A stretch of DNA of 64,000 nucleotides from Cryptomeria japonica (GCF_030272615.1 NC_081405.1:24225272-24289271); one strand, 5' to 3'. Counted from the first letter of the stretch, positions 34,491-46,499 are shown. Notes: a model not told the origin generated them from the sequence alone. Program-made: numbers and translations.

Positions 34491-35816
34491 TCAAGTGTAG
34501 AATTTCTTCAGATGGATGTTGTTGGTTGGTTCATCGAGCACATCTCCTTCTAAAGTTGTTAGCTGATAGGCGCCCGATCCATAGGCTGATATGATAATGT
34601 AGGGACCTAACCAGTTAGGTTCAAACTTCCCCTTCTTTTCCCAATCCTGTTGATTTTTGGGGTTTTATTTGAGTACAATATCACCAACTTTAAAAATCCT
34701 AAGGATGACTCTATGGTTGTAGCTTCTGCACATGCGTTGTTGGTATTCTTTGAGATGATCATAGGCATGTTGTCATTTTTCATCTAGAAGCTCTAGTTCT
34801 TGCAATCTATTGACCCAATACTCCTCATCTGGTATGAGACCTTTTAAAGATATGCGGAGTGATGGAATTTCTACCTCAAGGGGTAAAATTGCTTATGATC
34901 CGTACACCAATTAATATGGTGTAGCTCTTGTAGGTGTCTTGATGCTAGTCTTGTATTCCCAGAGTGCCGGATTGAGTTGTACATGCCAATCCTTACCTGC
35001 ATCATTTACTATTTTCTTTAGGATTTTCAAGATTGTTTTATTTGATGCCTCTACTTGACCATTCCCTTGTGGGTAGTAAGGTGTAGAGAAACGATGTTGG
35101 ATCTTGAATTATTCACATAGTTCTCGCACATCCTAATTTTTGAAGGGATGCCCGTTGTCTATGATGATGGAACTTGGAATGCCATATCTGCAAATTAGAT
35201 AATTGAGAATAAATGAGGCAATTTGTTTTCTAGTTACTGTGGTCAGTGGGACTGCTTCAATCCATTTTGTGAAATACTCTATCACAGTGATTATGAACTT
35301 GTGTCCATTTGAAGAGAAAGGACGAATTTTCCCTACCAAATCAAGTCCCCATTGACAGAAAGGCCAAGATGTTGTAAATGGCTGCAACTCCTGTGTTGGT
35401 GCATGAATAAGGTTGCCATGGATTTGACACTTAGGACATTTCTTTGCAAATTGATAAGAGTCTTTCTCCATTGTCGATCAGTAATATCCCATTCTCAGAA
35501 GTTTTTTAGCAAGAGTAGGACCACTTGAATGTGTGCCACAGATACCCTCATGAAGCTCGTGTAAAGCAGAGTCAGATTCATTACGATCAAGGCAACGAAG
35601 AAGAGTACCATCTAGACCTCGACGATAAAGGGTATCAATGATTAAAGTATAATGGGCGGCTTGCCGGATAAAGTTGCATTTTTTATTACGAGATAGGTCA
35701 ATGGGTAGGGTATTGGTTTTAAGATATTCATAGATTGTCCCATATAAAGGAGAGTCTGAACCGGTTAAGGTATAGATGATGTGGGATGTAGAATTGTCAT
35801 AGGTTGGGGAAAACAA
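34491..35816 (-). pseudogene. Integrase of element C
   Basis: The zinc-binding HHCC module reads LHEGICGTHSSG then KKCPKCQIHG; between them a TGA at about 35478 stands where related proteins have tryptophan (GYY-W-PTM). The catalytic core has WGLDLVGKI, IIIDNGHPFKN and, beyond a stop near 35133, PQGNGQVEASNKT, so all three acidic residues (D, D, E) are present. The C-terminal GPY/F module reads PNWLGPYII..YGSGAYQL and the frame ends DEPTNNIHLKKFYT at a TGA at 34491-34493. No chromodomain follows, as expected for Tat. Integrase would insert the cDNA. Several stops inactivate this copy. Confidence 0.85.
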
Positions 35817-36237
35817 TTACTCTACTAGAAACTCATAACGACTCTGTTGCTCTGGAATTTGTAGTAGTGAAGCGATAGTGGCCATTGCATCGACCACTCT
35901 ATTGTCCAACCTTGGTATTTGCTCGAAGGTGATGTGTACAAAGTATTGTTTGAAGTCATCCACCATTCTTTTGTATGGCAGCAACTTGTCATCCTTTGTC
36001 TGATATCCATTGTTGATTTGATTTATAACTAGTTGGGAATCTACATAGACTTTCAGTTCCGTAATTCTCCATTCTATGACTATTTTGATTCCCGTGACCA
36101 AGGCTTCATACTCAGCGATGTTATTGGTGCATGGAAACATGCGTCTATATGATCTTGGAATGGTGTGTCCGTCAGGGGTGACGAATGAGATGTCGATGCT
36201 TGAGCCATGTTGAGTATAGGAACCGTCAAATTACAGG
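35817..36237 (-). pseudogene. second, archaeal-type RNase H (aRNH) of element C
   Basis: Between the RT-RNase H and the integrase lies a domain reading FDGSYTQHGSSIDISF, NNIAEYEALVTGIKI, VYVDSQLVINQINNGY and IPRLDNRVVDAMA. The acidic residues D, E, D and D of a DEDD RNase H are all visible. This extra RNase H is known from Tat elements and is thought to take over from the degenerate first one. The frame differs from the RT ORF just upstream (the join is at about 36225-36237), so a one-base shift separates them. A stop at about 35817 separates it from integrase. Confidence 0.85.
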
Positions 36238-38253
36238 GTTCATTGCTTGAGTATAACAGGTAAGGACATCCTTGTCTAGATATTCTACCTTCATTGTTTG
36301 TTTATCGGGTAGAGGTGCTTCAGCTAATTGATTTGCAATTACTTGTCCCTTGATAGCTCGACACTCTGTGTATTGGATATCAAACTCACTGATAATCATG
36401 ACCCATTTAGCCAGTCGGCCTATGAGAGCTTCTTTGCTGAGTAAATACTTGAGAGGATCAATTTTTGCTACTAGCTTAATTGTGTGAGCTAGCATGTAAT
36501 GTCTAAAATTTTGAGAGGTGAAGACTACAGCTAAACAAGCCTTCTCAATGAATTTGTAATTCAGCTCATATCCATTTAATGTTCTGCTAATGTAATATAA
36601 AGATCGTTCCTTGCCTTCTTGATCTTCTTGTGCTAATAGTGCCCCCAATGATATGTTCATTGTTGATATGTAGAGAATAAGTGGCTTCCCTGCTATTGGT
36701 GGTACCAGAACTGGTCGGTTCATTAGATATTGCTTGATTTGATAGAATGATTCTGCACACTTGGCTTCCCATCTGAATGGTATGTTCTTATGTAGCAAAT
36801 GATTAAATGGTAAACTTTTATCTGCTAATTGGGCTATGAATCTCCTGATTGACTGTAGCCATCCTTGTAGAGATCTGAGTTGACTAATGTTCTTGAGAGG
36901 TGGCATCTCCATGATGGCATGTACCTTCACTGGATCTACTTCAATGCCCTTTGTTGACATAATGTAGCCTAATAATTTGCCTGATGTCACCCCGAAGACA
37001 CACTTCTTAAGGTTTAACTTGACTTGGAATTTCTCCAATCTTTGAAATATTTTATCTAATATGCCCACATGTTCTTCTCGGGTGAATGACTTAGCTAGTA
37101 AATCATCTACATAGTCCTCCATAAAGGTATGCATCATATCATGAAAGATTGCCCTCATGGCTCTTTGATAAGTTGCCCTAGCATTCTTCAAGCTAAAAGG
37201 CATGACGTTCCAACAATACGCTCCCTAAGGATAGGTGAATGTTGTCTTGTCTTGATCCTCTGGTGCAATTTTTATTTGATTATAACCAGAGAAACTGTCC
37301 ATTAATGAGAGCATTGCATGGCCTGCTATGAGATCCACAATTATGTCGATTCTGAGCAAAGGAAAGTCATCATTTGGACAAGCTTTGTTGACATCTCTAA
37401 AATCTGTGCATATTCTGATGTTGCCATCTAGTTTTGAAATTGGCACAATGTTTGAAATCCCTTCAACATAGTCTATAGGTCGAATGAAACTAACATCTAA
37501 TAACTTCTTTAGTTCAACTTTGACCATTAATGCTACATGCGGATTCATCTTTCTTAACTTTTGCTTGACTGGCTTAGCTCCTGGAGCAATAGATAAATGA
37601 TGCATGATTAAGTTTGGATCTATTCCGGGCATATCAACATAGGACCAAGAAAAATTGATTTTCTTTTCTATGAAGAATCTGATAAACTTTGGTTTTTCCT
37701 CTTCTGTCAGAGATTCCGCCAGGTGTATGTTTTTAGCTGCTTCTTCTGTACCAATGTTGATTGATTGAGTGGGCTCAATCAATATGGGTAATCGCTCCTG
37801 ATAGTGTTCAGGAAGAGTGTCAAGTCTCCAATCCTTAGGTGCCTTAAAAAGGTTTTCACCCTCAGATGCGTCCTTTATTTTGACTTTTTTATGATCTAAT
37901 GCTGACATTGACTGGTTTTCAGCATTAGATCCTTTATTTCTTTCATTTTTACGACTGGGAGACTTGGCATCCTCTTGATTGCATATATAGTTATTTTGTT
38001 TGCTGGTAGAGTCTGTTTCTGGGTTGATAGTGCATAGGTAATGGACAATGGATTCATCATCTGGGAAAATAGGTATGTCATGGTGTTCAGGTTCATCCCA
38101 GTCTATCAAATCAAGAAATACGAGCGGTAAAGAGTCATTTGGTGGGTCGAGGTCGGCTATGGTAAGTGTCATGATAGAGGTATCATTAAGGTTGTATGGG
38201 ATATTGGGTAAGTTAATGATATTATCAAGGTCTTCGATGGTATCATCTTCCAT
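36226..38253 (-). pseudogene. Reverse transcriptase and first RNase H of element C
   Basis: RT runs from the conserved 'FSWSYVDMPGIDPNLIMHHL' through KQKLRKMNP, RICTDFRDVNKACP and MDSFSGYNQI to EDYVDDLLAKS, so both catalytic aspartate sites are present. A single TAG at 37225-37227 sits where related proteins have tryptophan (CP-W-G); it fits one G-to-A change. The first RNase H reads LILYISTMNISLGALLAQE, with serine in the place of the catalytic aspartate, then RLAKWVMIISEFDIQY. The frame ends at 36226. RT would copy the element's RNA. The domain order and the degenerate RNase H place C in the Tat lineage. Confidence 0.88.
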
Positions 38254-39055
38254 GTAGACTTGCTCGTAGTGCCACTACTCATTTTCCTTAGCCTCGTAGA
38301 TATGTTGTGGACCAAATTCAAGTAATCTAGACTTTGTGCCTTGTCCTTCCTGAGAAAGGGGTGTATGAATAGAACCTTAGAATCAGTTTTAGAAGTACTG
38401 TCTCGGAGCCTTTCAGTGCTATTGACAGGTATGTTGTATGGTGAAAAGAGATCCCTAATAATTGATACCAGTCTTGTAGTTTTTTGGATTCTGAATCAGA
38501 GCTTGCTTGTACTCTTTGCATTTGTTCATATACTATTTCTCCTTGGGGAGTAGTGATTTATTCTAGTGGTGACTCTGCCTTGTTTTGAATAGGTTCCTGA
38601 ACATGGTGCACTTCCTCATAAGATGCTTCTTCCTTTTGAATTTTTAGCTCCTCTTGTCGTTTATCTTTTTCTTGGTGTTCTCGCTCTTTCCTTATTGTTT
38701 CTGCTGCTTGGTGTAGTGCCTCTTGCCATGAGTCCTCGTTGCATTTCTTCTTTGCTTTCCACTGAGGTTTTTGATATTTATTTTACTTCTGCCTTGGGGG
38801 TATGTTGTGTCCATATCCCAATCTTGTTTTGTCTCGTGAAAATTGTGAAGGAGGATCTAGTGGTTTTGTAATGCCTTCTTGATGCTTGCCTATAGGTCCC
38901 CTTCCATTGTATCCCATCTATTGCATGATTAGGAATCCCTTTCCATATTGTTGTGTTGGTATGGCTACCTCCAAAGTACCAGCCCTATATTCTCTCTCAT
39001 CCTTGTATAGCCAGCTAAGGATGTCTTTCTCTTCTGATTCATGTGCTAGTGTGCC
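38254..39055 (-). pseudogene. linker between protease and RT of element C, with G-patch-like part
   Basis: In broken frames one can read QQYGKGFLIMQ, then MGYNGRGPIGKHQEGITKPL near 38850-38950, matching the G-patch-like stretch of element A. After it comes a charged, glutamine- and lysine-rich low-complexity linker and then a segment without known domain up to the RT. Stops and shifts are frequent. Confidence 0.6.
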
Positions 39056-39904
39056 CTATTGAATAAACTTGCCATCAAACTTGGTGATGGGTTGTGTTGC
39101 TTGATGTGTCGATGCAAAAGGTTGTCCATGAGATTTTGGTGATGCTGGTAATTTGGATAGACACATGGGTTCGAAAGAGTATTCTCCCATGCCTTTCCCT
39201 TTGATTTTCATCTTTTGTTTGAAATCTATTGATAAAGATTTGAGCTTTTTTTGATGATGATCTAATGTTGAGGAAGTTTGAGCTTCCCTATTATGTGGAA
39301 CCAAGTTGTCTTGGGCTACCCCCATAGCATTGCAATGTTGAAAGGGGTTATTGTCTGCAGAGATGGAAATAACTTGTCCATTATATGGGAATTTGACACA
39401 CTGGTGGCAGGTTGACGACACTGCTTGCATTTCATGTATCCACGGACGACTCAATAAAATATTGTATGTTAAGTCTATGTCTAAGACTTGGCACATAGTG
39501 TCCCTTTGTATCGGTCCTACCTGAATAAGTAGTATCACTATTCCTTTGGATGATCTTTCCTCATCATCATATGCCTTGATGGTGATCTTTTTGTGTGGAT
39601 CAATAGACTACTCAGAGAAACTTAATGCACAGATAAGTTTTAAGGTACAGATATTGAGACCAACTCCTCCATCTATTAATACTCTTTTAACTTGATGTTT
39701 GTAAACTAATACTTCAATATGAAGGGGAGTATTATGTGGATGGCTCAAAGAGATATTATCATGTTCAGAAAAGATGAGATTATGAGGCCTTGTCATGTGA
39801 TCCACCATGTCTTGAAATTTGTCAATATCTAGATCTTGAGGTACATTTGTTTCAACTAGTGCTTGTTCCAATATGTCCTTATGTTTTGGCGAGAGTTTGA
39901 CCAA
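39056..39904 (-). pseudogene. Aspartic protease of element C
   Basis: RVLIDGGVGLNICTLKL near 39670 is the active-site motif with DGG in place of the more usual DTG or DSG, as in element A. After a frame break at about 39540-39608 comes YNILLSRPWIHEMQAV, the conserved region after the flap. The preceding text, KHKDILEQALVETNVP and DKFQDMVDHM, also aligns with A. It would cleave the Gag-Pol polyprotein. Confidence 0.8.
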
Positions 39905-39905
39905 C

Positions 39906-41887
39906 TCAAGTATGGATATCTGAGCGATTTCGCCGCAGTTGATTTACCAAATCATATTGAGTCTTGGGGATAGTGGTCGATGTTGATGTATGCCCTTTCA
40001 AGACATATTTTTGAGCTCGAGTTGTCACATTGATTGGTGCATGGTCTTGTTTGTCTTTGATCTTTATGACATTTATTTGGTTATCCTTTGTTGGTATGTG
40101 ATTGATAGTGTTGTTGTACAAATGATTTATGCAAGCTCCTTGTGCATCGTTTGATGATGAAGCTCCTTCCTTGTTGTAATTTGGAAGAGGCTTTTTAAAG
40201 GCGTCATGATCGCCATTTGTTTTGAGACCATCGACCGTTCAATCACCTCTATCGATCATGTCTTGAATAATGTTTTTAAGTCGCATGCAATCGTTTGTGT
40301 GATGTCCTTTCTTTCGATGAAAATCACAGAAATGTGAGTCATTCCACCAAGGTGGTTTGATCTGGGGTTCGAAGTTGTTTATGGATGGCAATGCGATAAT
40401 CTTGTTTGTCAGGAGTTCGCGAAATGTTGATTCTAAGGATTGCCCCAATGGTGTGTAGATGGGTCTATATTTGGGAAATTGTTGGTGTTACCCCTTGGAT
40501 TTGGGTTAGTTCCTCAATTAGTGTTGTTGCCTTGTGTATTGTTGTTGGTTTGGGTATTGTTGGTATTCGCATTTGAAGGTCCCTGATTGGTATTTTGTTG
40601 ATAAGTGTTAGTGCTTTGGTTAACACCCTTTTGATTTTGTTAGCTTGCAGATTACCTGATAAAGCCAATACTGGTTGTTTGGACTTCATATCATTAGCAT
40701 CATTTCCTCCCTCATTAACAACGTTTTTGTTTCTGGTCCAGAACCTGGATTTGTCTAAAGTGTTGTTGTTTTGGTTGTTAAAGTGGGTGTTGGATGAATT
40801 AGTTCCTTCTTTGAAGAACTTCAATGTCCCTTTTTTGATACATTCTTAGTCTACTTCGATTCCATTTTCGATCAAGTTGGCAAAAGACAGTATGCACTGG
40901 AGCTTGAGTAGATAACTCATCTCACTATTCAAATTGTCAATAAAGATTTCCATCTTTTCTTTTTTAGGCACATCTCGAGGATATCTCGAAACCATACGTC
41001 TCCAACGTTGAAGAAACACCATGAATGTTTCATTGTTTTTCTGTTTGGTATTACATACATCCAACATGGTGATTGCGTGTTGAATATTATAGGAGTATTG
41101 TGTGATAAATTTATTTACCAACTCATCAAAGGATCTGATGGGATGTGTAAGTTTAGACAACCACTCCATTGTTTGTCCCCCCAAACTTCTTGGGAATAGC
41201 CTCATCAAATAAGTATCATCATGAGCAAATTCAAGGCTCATGGTACAAAATTCTTGAACATGATCGCGTGGATCACTTTTTCCATCATACTTGTCGTATT
41301 TTGGTATATCTGAATTCGGGGGAAAAGGTATCATGTTTAATCTTCTATAAAAGGGGTATGGACAAATTTCATTTAAGGAGTATCATACTGTAGTACCCTG
41401 TTGCATGTCCTACATTTGTCTTTGCAACATTTGAATTTGTTGCGTAAGAGTGACCATGGGTGCATTTGTTTGTCGAGGGAAAGCTTCTTCCCTTTCATTA
41501 TCCCTAGTTCGGGCATGGGTGTGTTCAGGTATGTTATGTTAATTGTATGGTATGTTTTCCATGTATGGTATGTTGTTCTGGTATGGTATGTTGTTCTGGG
41601 TCATGCATTTCTTCTTCTCTTTGTTGTTCTTGATAGGCATAATTTCGAGACCTTGTCCAAAAGATTTGTTCATCAACCTTCCTTAAGTTTTTAGTATCGA
41701 AGTCTTCCAGAAGTCTAACTCCTTTGCTTGTTAGCATGAGCATGTATTTTTGTTTGTCAGCTTCTATGAGTCTTTCCATAAGTTTTTGAAATGAGGGGTT
41801 TTCTTGACATTCTTGGAGAAGTTCCTTAGTGATCTTTGTTTCTCCTAGATTAGTATAATCGAAAGGGTTTGATAATCTTCGACCCAT
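39906..41887 (-). pseudogene. Gag of element C, many breaks
   Basis: It starts MGRRLSNPFDYTNLGE at 41887. The Retrotrans_gag core at 41334-40846 reads PKYDKYDGKSDPRDHV, RLFPRSLGGQTMEWLS and FLQRWRRMVSRYP. The zinc finger FCDFHRKKGHHTNDCMRL lies at about 40330 (CX2HX4HX4C, as in A). The frame is broken near 41334-41534, 40840, 40460, 40240-40120 and 39905. It aligns with Gag of A along its length, at clearly lower than full identity, so A and C are related but distinct families. Confidence 0.85.
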
Positions 41888-42814
41888 ACTTGACTCTGGT
41901 TGTGGTTCGCTTTGCTTGTTTCATTGAGAGTGAGTGACAACGGGCATCTAGTAGAAGCTTTCTGTGACAAAAGGAACAAACTCCTCTTCTACTTGTTCAG
42001 GGGTTGGTGGTTCGGGTCAAGCTACATTTTAAGTGATGCAAACTTGTGGGAAGAAAGCGGTGTTGATTCTTCCTCCTCGATTTAGATGTTGACTGAATGT
42101 CGCTTTATGAATGTAAGCTCTGCTTCTTAAGGGTTCTTTGTCAAACTTGTTTGATTTGCCTTGAAGATATAATCGCATATGGTGCAATAATGCATGATGT
42201 GATTTAAAAAGTTGGCGATTTATATAGAGAAATTTGTTCCATTTGGCAAGTGTTTTGGAACTAGGTTGTCGTTTCTTCAACTTAGTTTTGTGATGAAGAC
42301 TTTTTCTTCTCAAAATATGAGGAGTGGTCATACACGAGTGATCAATGGTTTCCTTTGATTGTTTGGATTAGGATACTTCGTTTGAAAACTTAAGCCTACT
42401 TTATCGAGTAGAGGTTTAGATTTGCCTCCATGACAAAGATAACTACCCAATTGTGAAGCAAATCATTTTGGGTTAATTATATGGATAAGATTCTCTCGAT
42501 ATGGAGACTCGATATGAGGACTTAAGTTTAAACTACGTATGATTGTTTGATAGAATCTGTTTAGATGGCAGACCTTTTGATCAATGTGATGGTACTACCT
42601 GATTTTGTTTGGATAAAGTCTTATCTCTAGCTAGTTTTAGATTCGACAATTTTGCTCTAAGAATGCTTGCTTGGTTGTTGGAATATTTTCTCTGATGTTT
42701 TGGTTCAAATTCTGACTGGTGAATTTGATAAAAGATCCAAAAGGGTATCTAGGACTGATGATAAAAATTTTCAAGACTGCTTGGTTTACTCTTTGTTTTT
42801 CTAAGTTTTAACCA
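41888..42814 (-). other. leader of element C next to gag
   Basis: Non-coding by eye. A 100-residue ORF at 42029-42331 has no recognisable motif. Confidence 0.45.
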
Positions 42815-43147
42815 TGCGCTAAGACAAAGATAGGATGTGCTAATGTATGACCTAGATGCGCTATTCAAGGTCCTCAATGCGCCAAGCTGCTTGTGCTATG
42901 CGCTAACTCAGAGTTTTGAAATTTGTTTTGACTGGGAAGATTAAGCGCTATTATATCCTCAATACGCGCTAAAGTTTAGACTCAACGCGCTAAGGTTTGC
43001 CCCCAATGCACTAGATTGATGCTTGAAAACGCCAATATAGTATCCAGAAGTGCTAGTGAAATGTTTATCAGGATAAAAGCACTAAGGTTGGGTTGGTACG
43101 TGCTAGATAATGTTTCAAATGCGCTAAGAAGTTTCTCTTATGCACTA
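42815..43147. repeat. phased TGCGCTA array, block 2 of element C
   Basis: TGCGCTA or variants start at 42815, 42836, 42857, 42878, 42899, 42944, 42965, 42986, 43007, 43028, 43049, 43078, 43099, 43120 and 43141. All steps are 21 bp except two (45 and 29). The 14-bp spacers are unrelated in sequence. In the gag sense the core reads TAGCGCA. Confidence 0.9.
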
Positions 43148-44690
43148 AACTGCCCTGATTGCTATGTTTTTGGCCTTTTTGGAAATTTTTAACACTTGTT
43201 TGATTTTGATGGATGATTTTCTGAAAATATAAATTGAAAACACAACATGAAAGAGATAACCAATTTTGTCTATGCTAAACATATAGTGTATGTTCTGCGA
43301 GGATGTGTTCAAATCCCCAATGTTTTCATAGGTTCGTATACAAAGAAGACAAATCAGACAGACTCTTTATTCAAGGGTCATCAACAATATCATAACCCAC
43401 TAGTCTCGATACTCCGTCATCTCAAACAACCATGTCACCCCCTAGGGGGTGCCCATTTTTTTGTCTTTTGTCAGAAATTAACCCAAAGTGAATTGCTTCA
43501 CAATTGGGTAGTTATCTTGAGAGATATATGGTGAGTGATCTTGGGGCGGATTCTTCCCCATCCTTGCACTATGATATTGAAGATGTTTGGATACTGACTC
43601 GACTCAAGGTTTCTATTGCTAAAGTTCATAATCAAGCTTCTTGTTCAGTCTTCAATGATAAACTCCCTCGAGAGGCTTCCCAACCTTTAGAACAAAGGCT
43701 TTGCGTATCGTAAAGATACTGGGGGAAGGCTAATCGCTGAGCAAAACTGTTGAAGGGACTTTCGTCAACCTTCACTTTTGATTATAGTGGGTTGGAACTC
43801 TTGGCGATAAAGCCTTTTCCCACTTAGATCGTTCCCCTCTCACCGACCATTTAAATGACGCTCTAAGAGCAACTCGGGAGGGCATGCCTGCTAAAGGATT
43901 TAAGTACTTGAAATACAAAAAGCATAAGAGTGGTGTGGCTTTTTGGTCACCCAATTAAGTGGAGAGCATATGCCTTCCACTTTCGAGACAAAGCAATCAA
44001 GTTCTTTTTAACCCTCAAAGGCAATGATTTTCCAACTTCTACTTGGAGATGTTGCTCCAAAAGGCATGATGTTCTTTTTAATTACCCATAGAAAAGTGTG
44101 CATTTCTAAGATTAAATTCTTAAATCAAACCTGGTCAACAAAACAAATTTGCGATTTGGTCAACAAAATATAAATTCGAAAGGGGAAAGATTTCCCTCTT
44201 TTGTTTTGTCTAGAATTTGAAAGTGAGGTTCTTTTAATTGTGCAAAGTAAAGTGGATCCTTTTAAAAACCAAAGGATGGTGGGGTTCGTTTTAAACTTTG
44301 CAAGAAAGCAAATTTTGTCTTGTTCTTTTTAGAGCCCAAAATGAAGTGTTTTCTCCCTAAGAAAGCAAGAAAATAATTTTTGTGGTTCTTTTTACCTTAC
44401 AAATTTTGATTCTTTTTAAACCCCAAAGAAAAATGTGATTAATTTTAAGCTCAAAATAAATGTAATGTTCTTTTTAGCCCAAAGGAAAGATGAGTTCCTT
44501 TTATCCAACTTTTGAAAAAGCTTTTTAAAAAGAAACTAAAATTCCTAATTCTAACTCCTATAACCTGCAAGAAATTATTAAGACCTACAAGAAAGAAGTT
44601 AGTGAAAAGTTGAAATCTTAGGTGAGCTTCCACAAGCCTAAAATGATATTCCTCTGTTACAAATTTTTTTCTTCTGTTCTGCCAATTCTA
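43148..44690 (-). other. central leader of element C, including conserved segment at 43780-43850
   Basis: Contains 'gattatagtgg' at 43780 followed by 'cccacttagatcgttcccctctcac', shared with the leader of A. From about 43960 to 44560 the sequence has many 'cttttt' plus 'aaagg.aa' alternations ('ttctttttaa', 'cctttta'), a degenerate repeat. No ORF is credible. Confidence 0.55.
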
Positions 44691-44943
44691 TGCGCTAAAG
44701 TACTGCAGGAATGTGCTGCATAAAGGCACAGATGCGCTACCCAACAAACTAGATGCACTAAGCTGTTGCTTCGATGCGTTGAACCGATGCCTCAATGTGC
44801 TGAGGTTTATCAGCTACCAAAGGAAGAGTTATGCACTATTTTGACTGCGGGATGTACTAAGGTTTGGGTCTGACGTGCTAAATAGTAGTCACGATGTGCC
44901 GACAGATGACTCAGATGCTCTAAAAGAAGGTACCAACGCGCTA
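44691..44943. repeat. phased TGCGCTA array, block 1 of element C
   Basis: Cores start at 44691, 44712, 44733, 44754, 44775, 44796, 44832, 44853, 44874, 44895, 44915 and 44937. Nearly every step is 21 bp. It lies about 70 bp inside the primer binding site, mirroring block 1 of element A. Because 21 bp is seven codons, a short minus-strand ORF here (44810-45025) shows a weak seven-residue repeat. Confidence 0.9.
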
Positions 44944-45010
44944 ACTCAGCTTTTTCGCGTACCTGCAATGTTAGTCTTGCATTAAAAACGATATCATTTA
45001 TGGGATTAAG

Positions 45011-45027
45011 CCTCACAGTGGGCACCA
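45011..45027 (-). promoter_or_regulatory. primer binding site of element C
   Basis: In the minus sense: LTR end CGCATACA, then TTTC, then TGGTGCCCACTGTGAGG. TGG pairs with a tRNA CCA end. Not the initiator-Met site; the tRNA was not identified by eye. Confidence 0.75.
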
Positions 45028-45031
45028 GAAA

Positions 45032-46499
45032 TGTATGCGAAAAAAGTGGGGGGATGAAACTTGAATTGCAGTTTCTGGACTAGTCCACACACTAATGGGA
45101 CTCTTGGTGCAAGTTATGGAGTTATATTGAATAACTCAACTTCCCAAGGGATGTTCCATTGTTCTCTATCTCACAAGACCCCTCAAGCCAATGCCTTTGC
45201 TCTCAGATCACTAAGCAAAGTGACTTAGGGATGACAACCATGAGAACGAAGGATGTTGATCAACTTAAAATGAATGCATTCCTAGTTATGCATGATATTA
45301 AATCTAATATGAATTAAACTAGCATGGATATGATGATAAGATGAAAGATTAGTAAAATCTATCCTAACATTATATACTAGTCTAATATGAGAATGCAATG
45401 ATAATAGAAATGCTTCCTAAAATGATTATCAAGATGATTTATATTCAAAAGAGGCTAAATGCTTGATTTAAAAATGATTTTAGATTAGATGCTTAATAAA
45501 ATGTCTATAAGTTTGATACTAAAGACTTGGATATGAAAATGGAGGAATGAGGGCTCTATTTATAGGAAAAATAGGGCAATGAATGGTCAAGATTGGATAA
45601 TCCTATCAAGGGCCAGGATTGAAAGTTATCAATCCATGTTTACAATTCTTGCCAATGAAATGGTGACAATTGTCAACAAGAGACTGCTTGAGAGGAGATG
45701 TAAGAAACATTAAATGCTTGAGAAGACCTCATGATTACCTTAGGAGGTAAGGGTTCAAGTTAGGTTAGGGTTATCCATTGGATAAAGCTTTTACCCAAAG
45801 GATAAATTCTTGTGCAAGGGTTAAAGGGATAACCAAGGTTAAAGCCATCAATGCTTGATGAGACCCTAGGGTTAGGCGAGGGTTGAGTTAGAGAGAAAGT
45901 CTCTAATCATGCAAGAGGGTTGAGTTAACCATTAATGGTTTGGAAGACTTTCAAGGTTAACTTGTTGATGACATAAAGCCTTTAATGGTTTTCAAAGACT
46001 TTGAGGGTTTGAGAAGTGACCTCCCTTTGCTTAGGGATGTGACAATATTTAAGAGATGGGTTAGGCTAATTTAGAAGTGATTAGAAGAATTTAGAAGGGG
46101 GGTTAGAGAGGCAAGTGAGAGATGTAGGAGAATGCAAGTGGATGGAGGAGAATTTTAATTAAAATAAACTACTTTATTTCAATAAAAATAGATGCAACTT
46201 GTATAAATACAAGTGAGGGATTTAAATAAATTAGATTTATTTATTTGCAATGAACAATTTAATTAAATGTAAAATTAATTAAAAGGGGAGAAAGGGAAAT
46301 TAATTAAATAAAGTGATTTATTTAATTAAAGGCTATGAAAGGTTTAGGTGAATTTAATTAAATAAATTGAATAACTTATTTAATCAAATAGATGAATGTG
46401 AATAATTTAATTAAACAAAATTTAATTAAATAGAGGAATGAGGTTTGAAATGAATATTAAATATTCACTTAGGAAAGTGGTCATTTTTATACGTCTACA
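45032..46499 (-). repeat. 5' LTR of element C (1468 bp)
   Basis: In the minus sense it starts TGTAGACGTATAAAAATG and ends CGCATACA. It matches 27888-29375 along its full length. Its minus-strand TATAAATA at 45557-45564 is the promoter of the element RNA. Like LTRs A, E and F, its first 400 bp are rich in TTTAATTAAAT units. Confidence 0.9.
45557..45564 (-). promoter_or_regulatory. TATA box of 5' LTR of C
   Basis: TATAAATA on the minus strand in the same context as at 28413-28420. This one is placed to drive the full element transcript. Confidence 0.6.

Larger units (their letters stand above)
27888..46499 (-). mobile_element. complete Tat-lineage Ty3/gypsy retrotransposon C, 18.6 kb
   Basis: It is bounded by LTRs of 1488 and 1468 bp and a 5-bp target duplication ATTAT. 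Primer binding site and polypurine tract are in the expected places for minus-strand transcription. Gag-protease, RT-RNase H, a second RNase H and integrase occur in the Tat order. A plant-mobile-domain ORF lies on the opposite strand between integrase and the 3' LTR. Tat elements are known to carry extra ORFs and dual RNase H. Stops and shifts in several ORFs make it non-autonomous now, although the integrase triad and the second RNase H catalytic residues are still present. LTRs differ at about 20 of the first 370 positions. Confidence 0.9.

Noticed and set aside
44810..45025. 71-residue ORF with seven-residue repeats
   Set aside because: The repeat is a by-product of the 21-bp phased array; the equivalent array in A steps by 19 and 21, which does not keep frame, so coding is not the cause.
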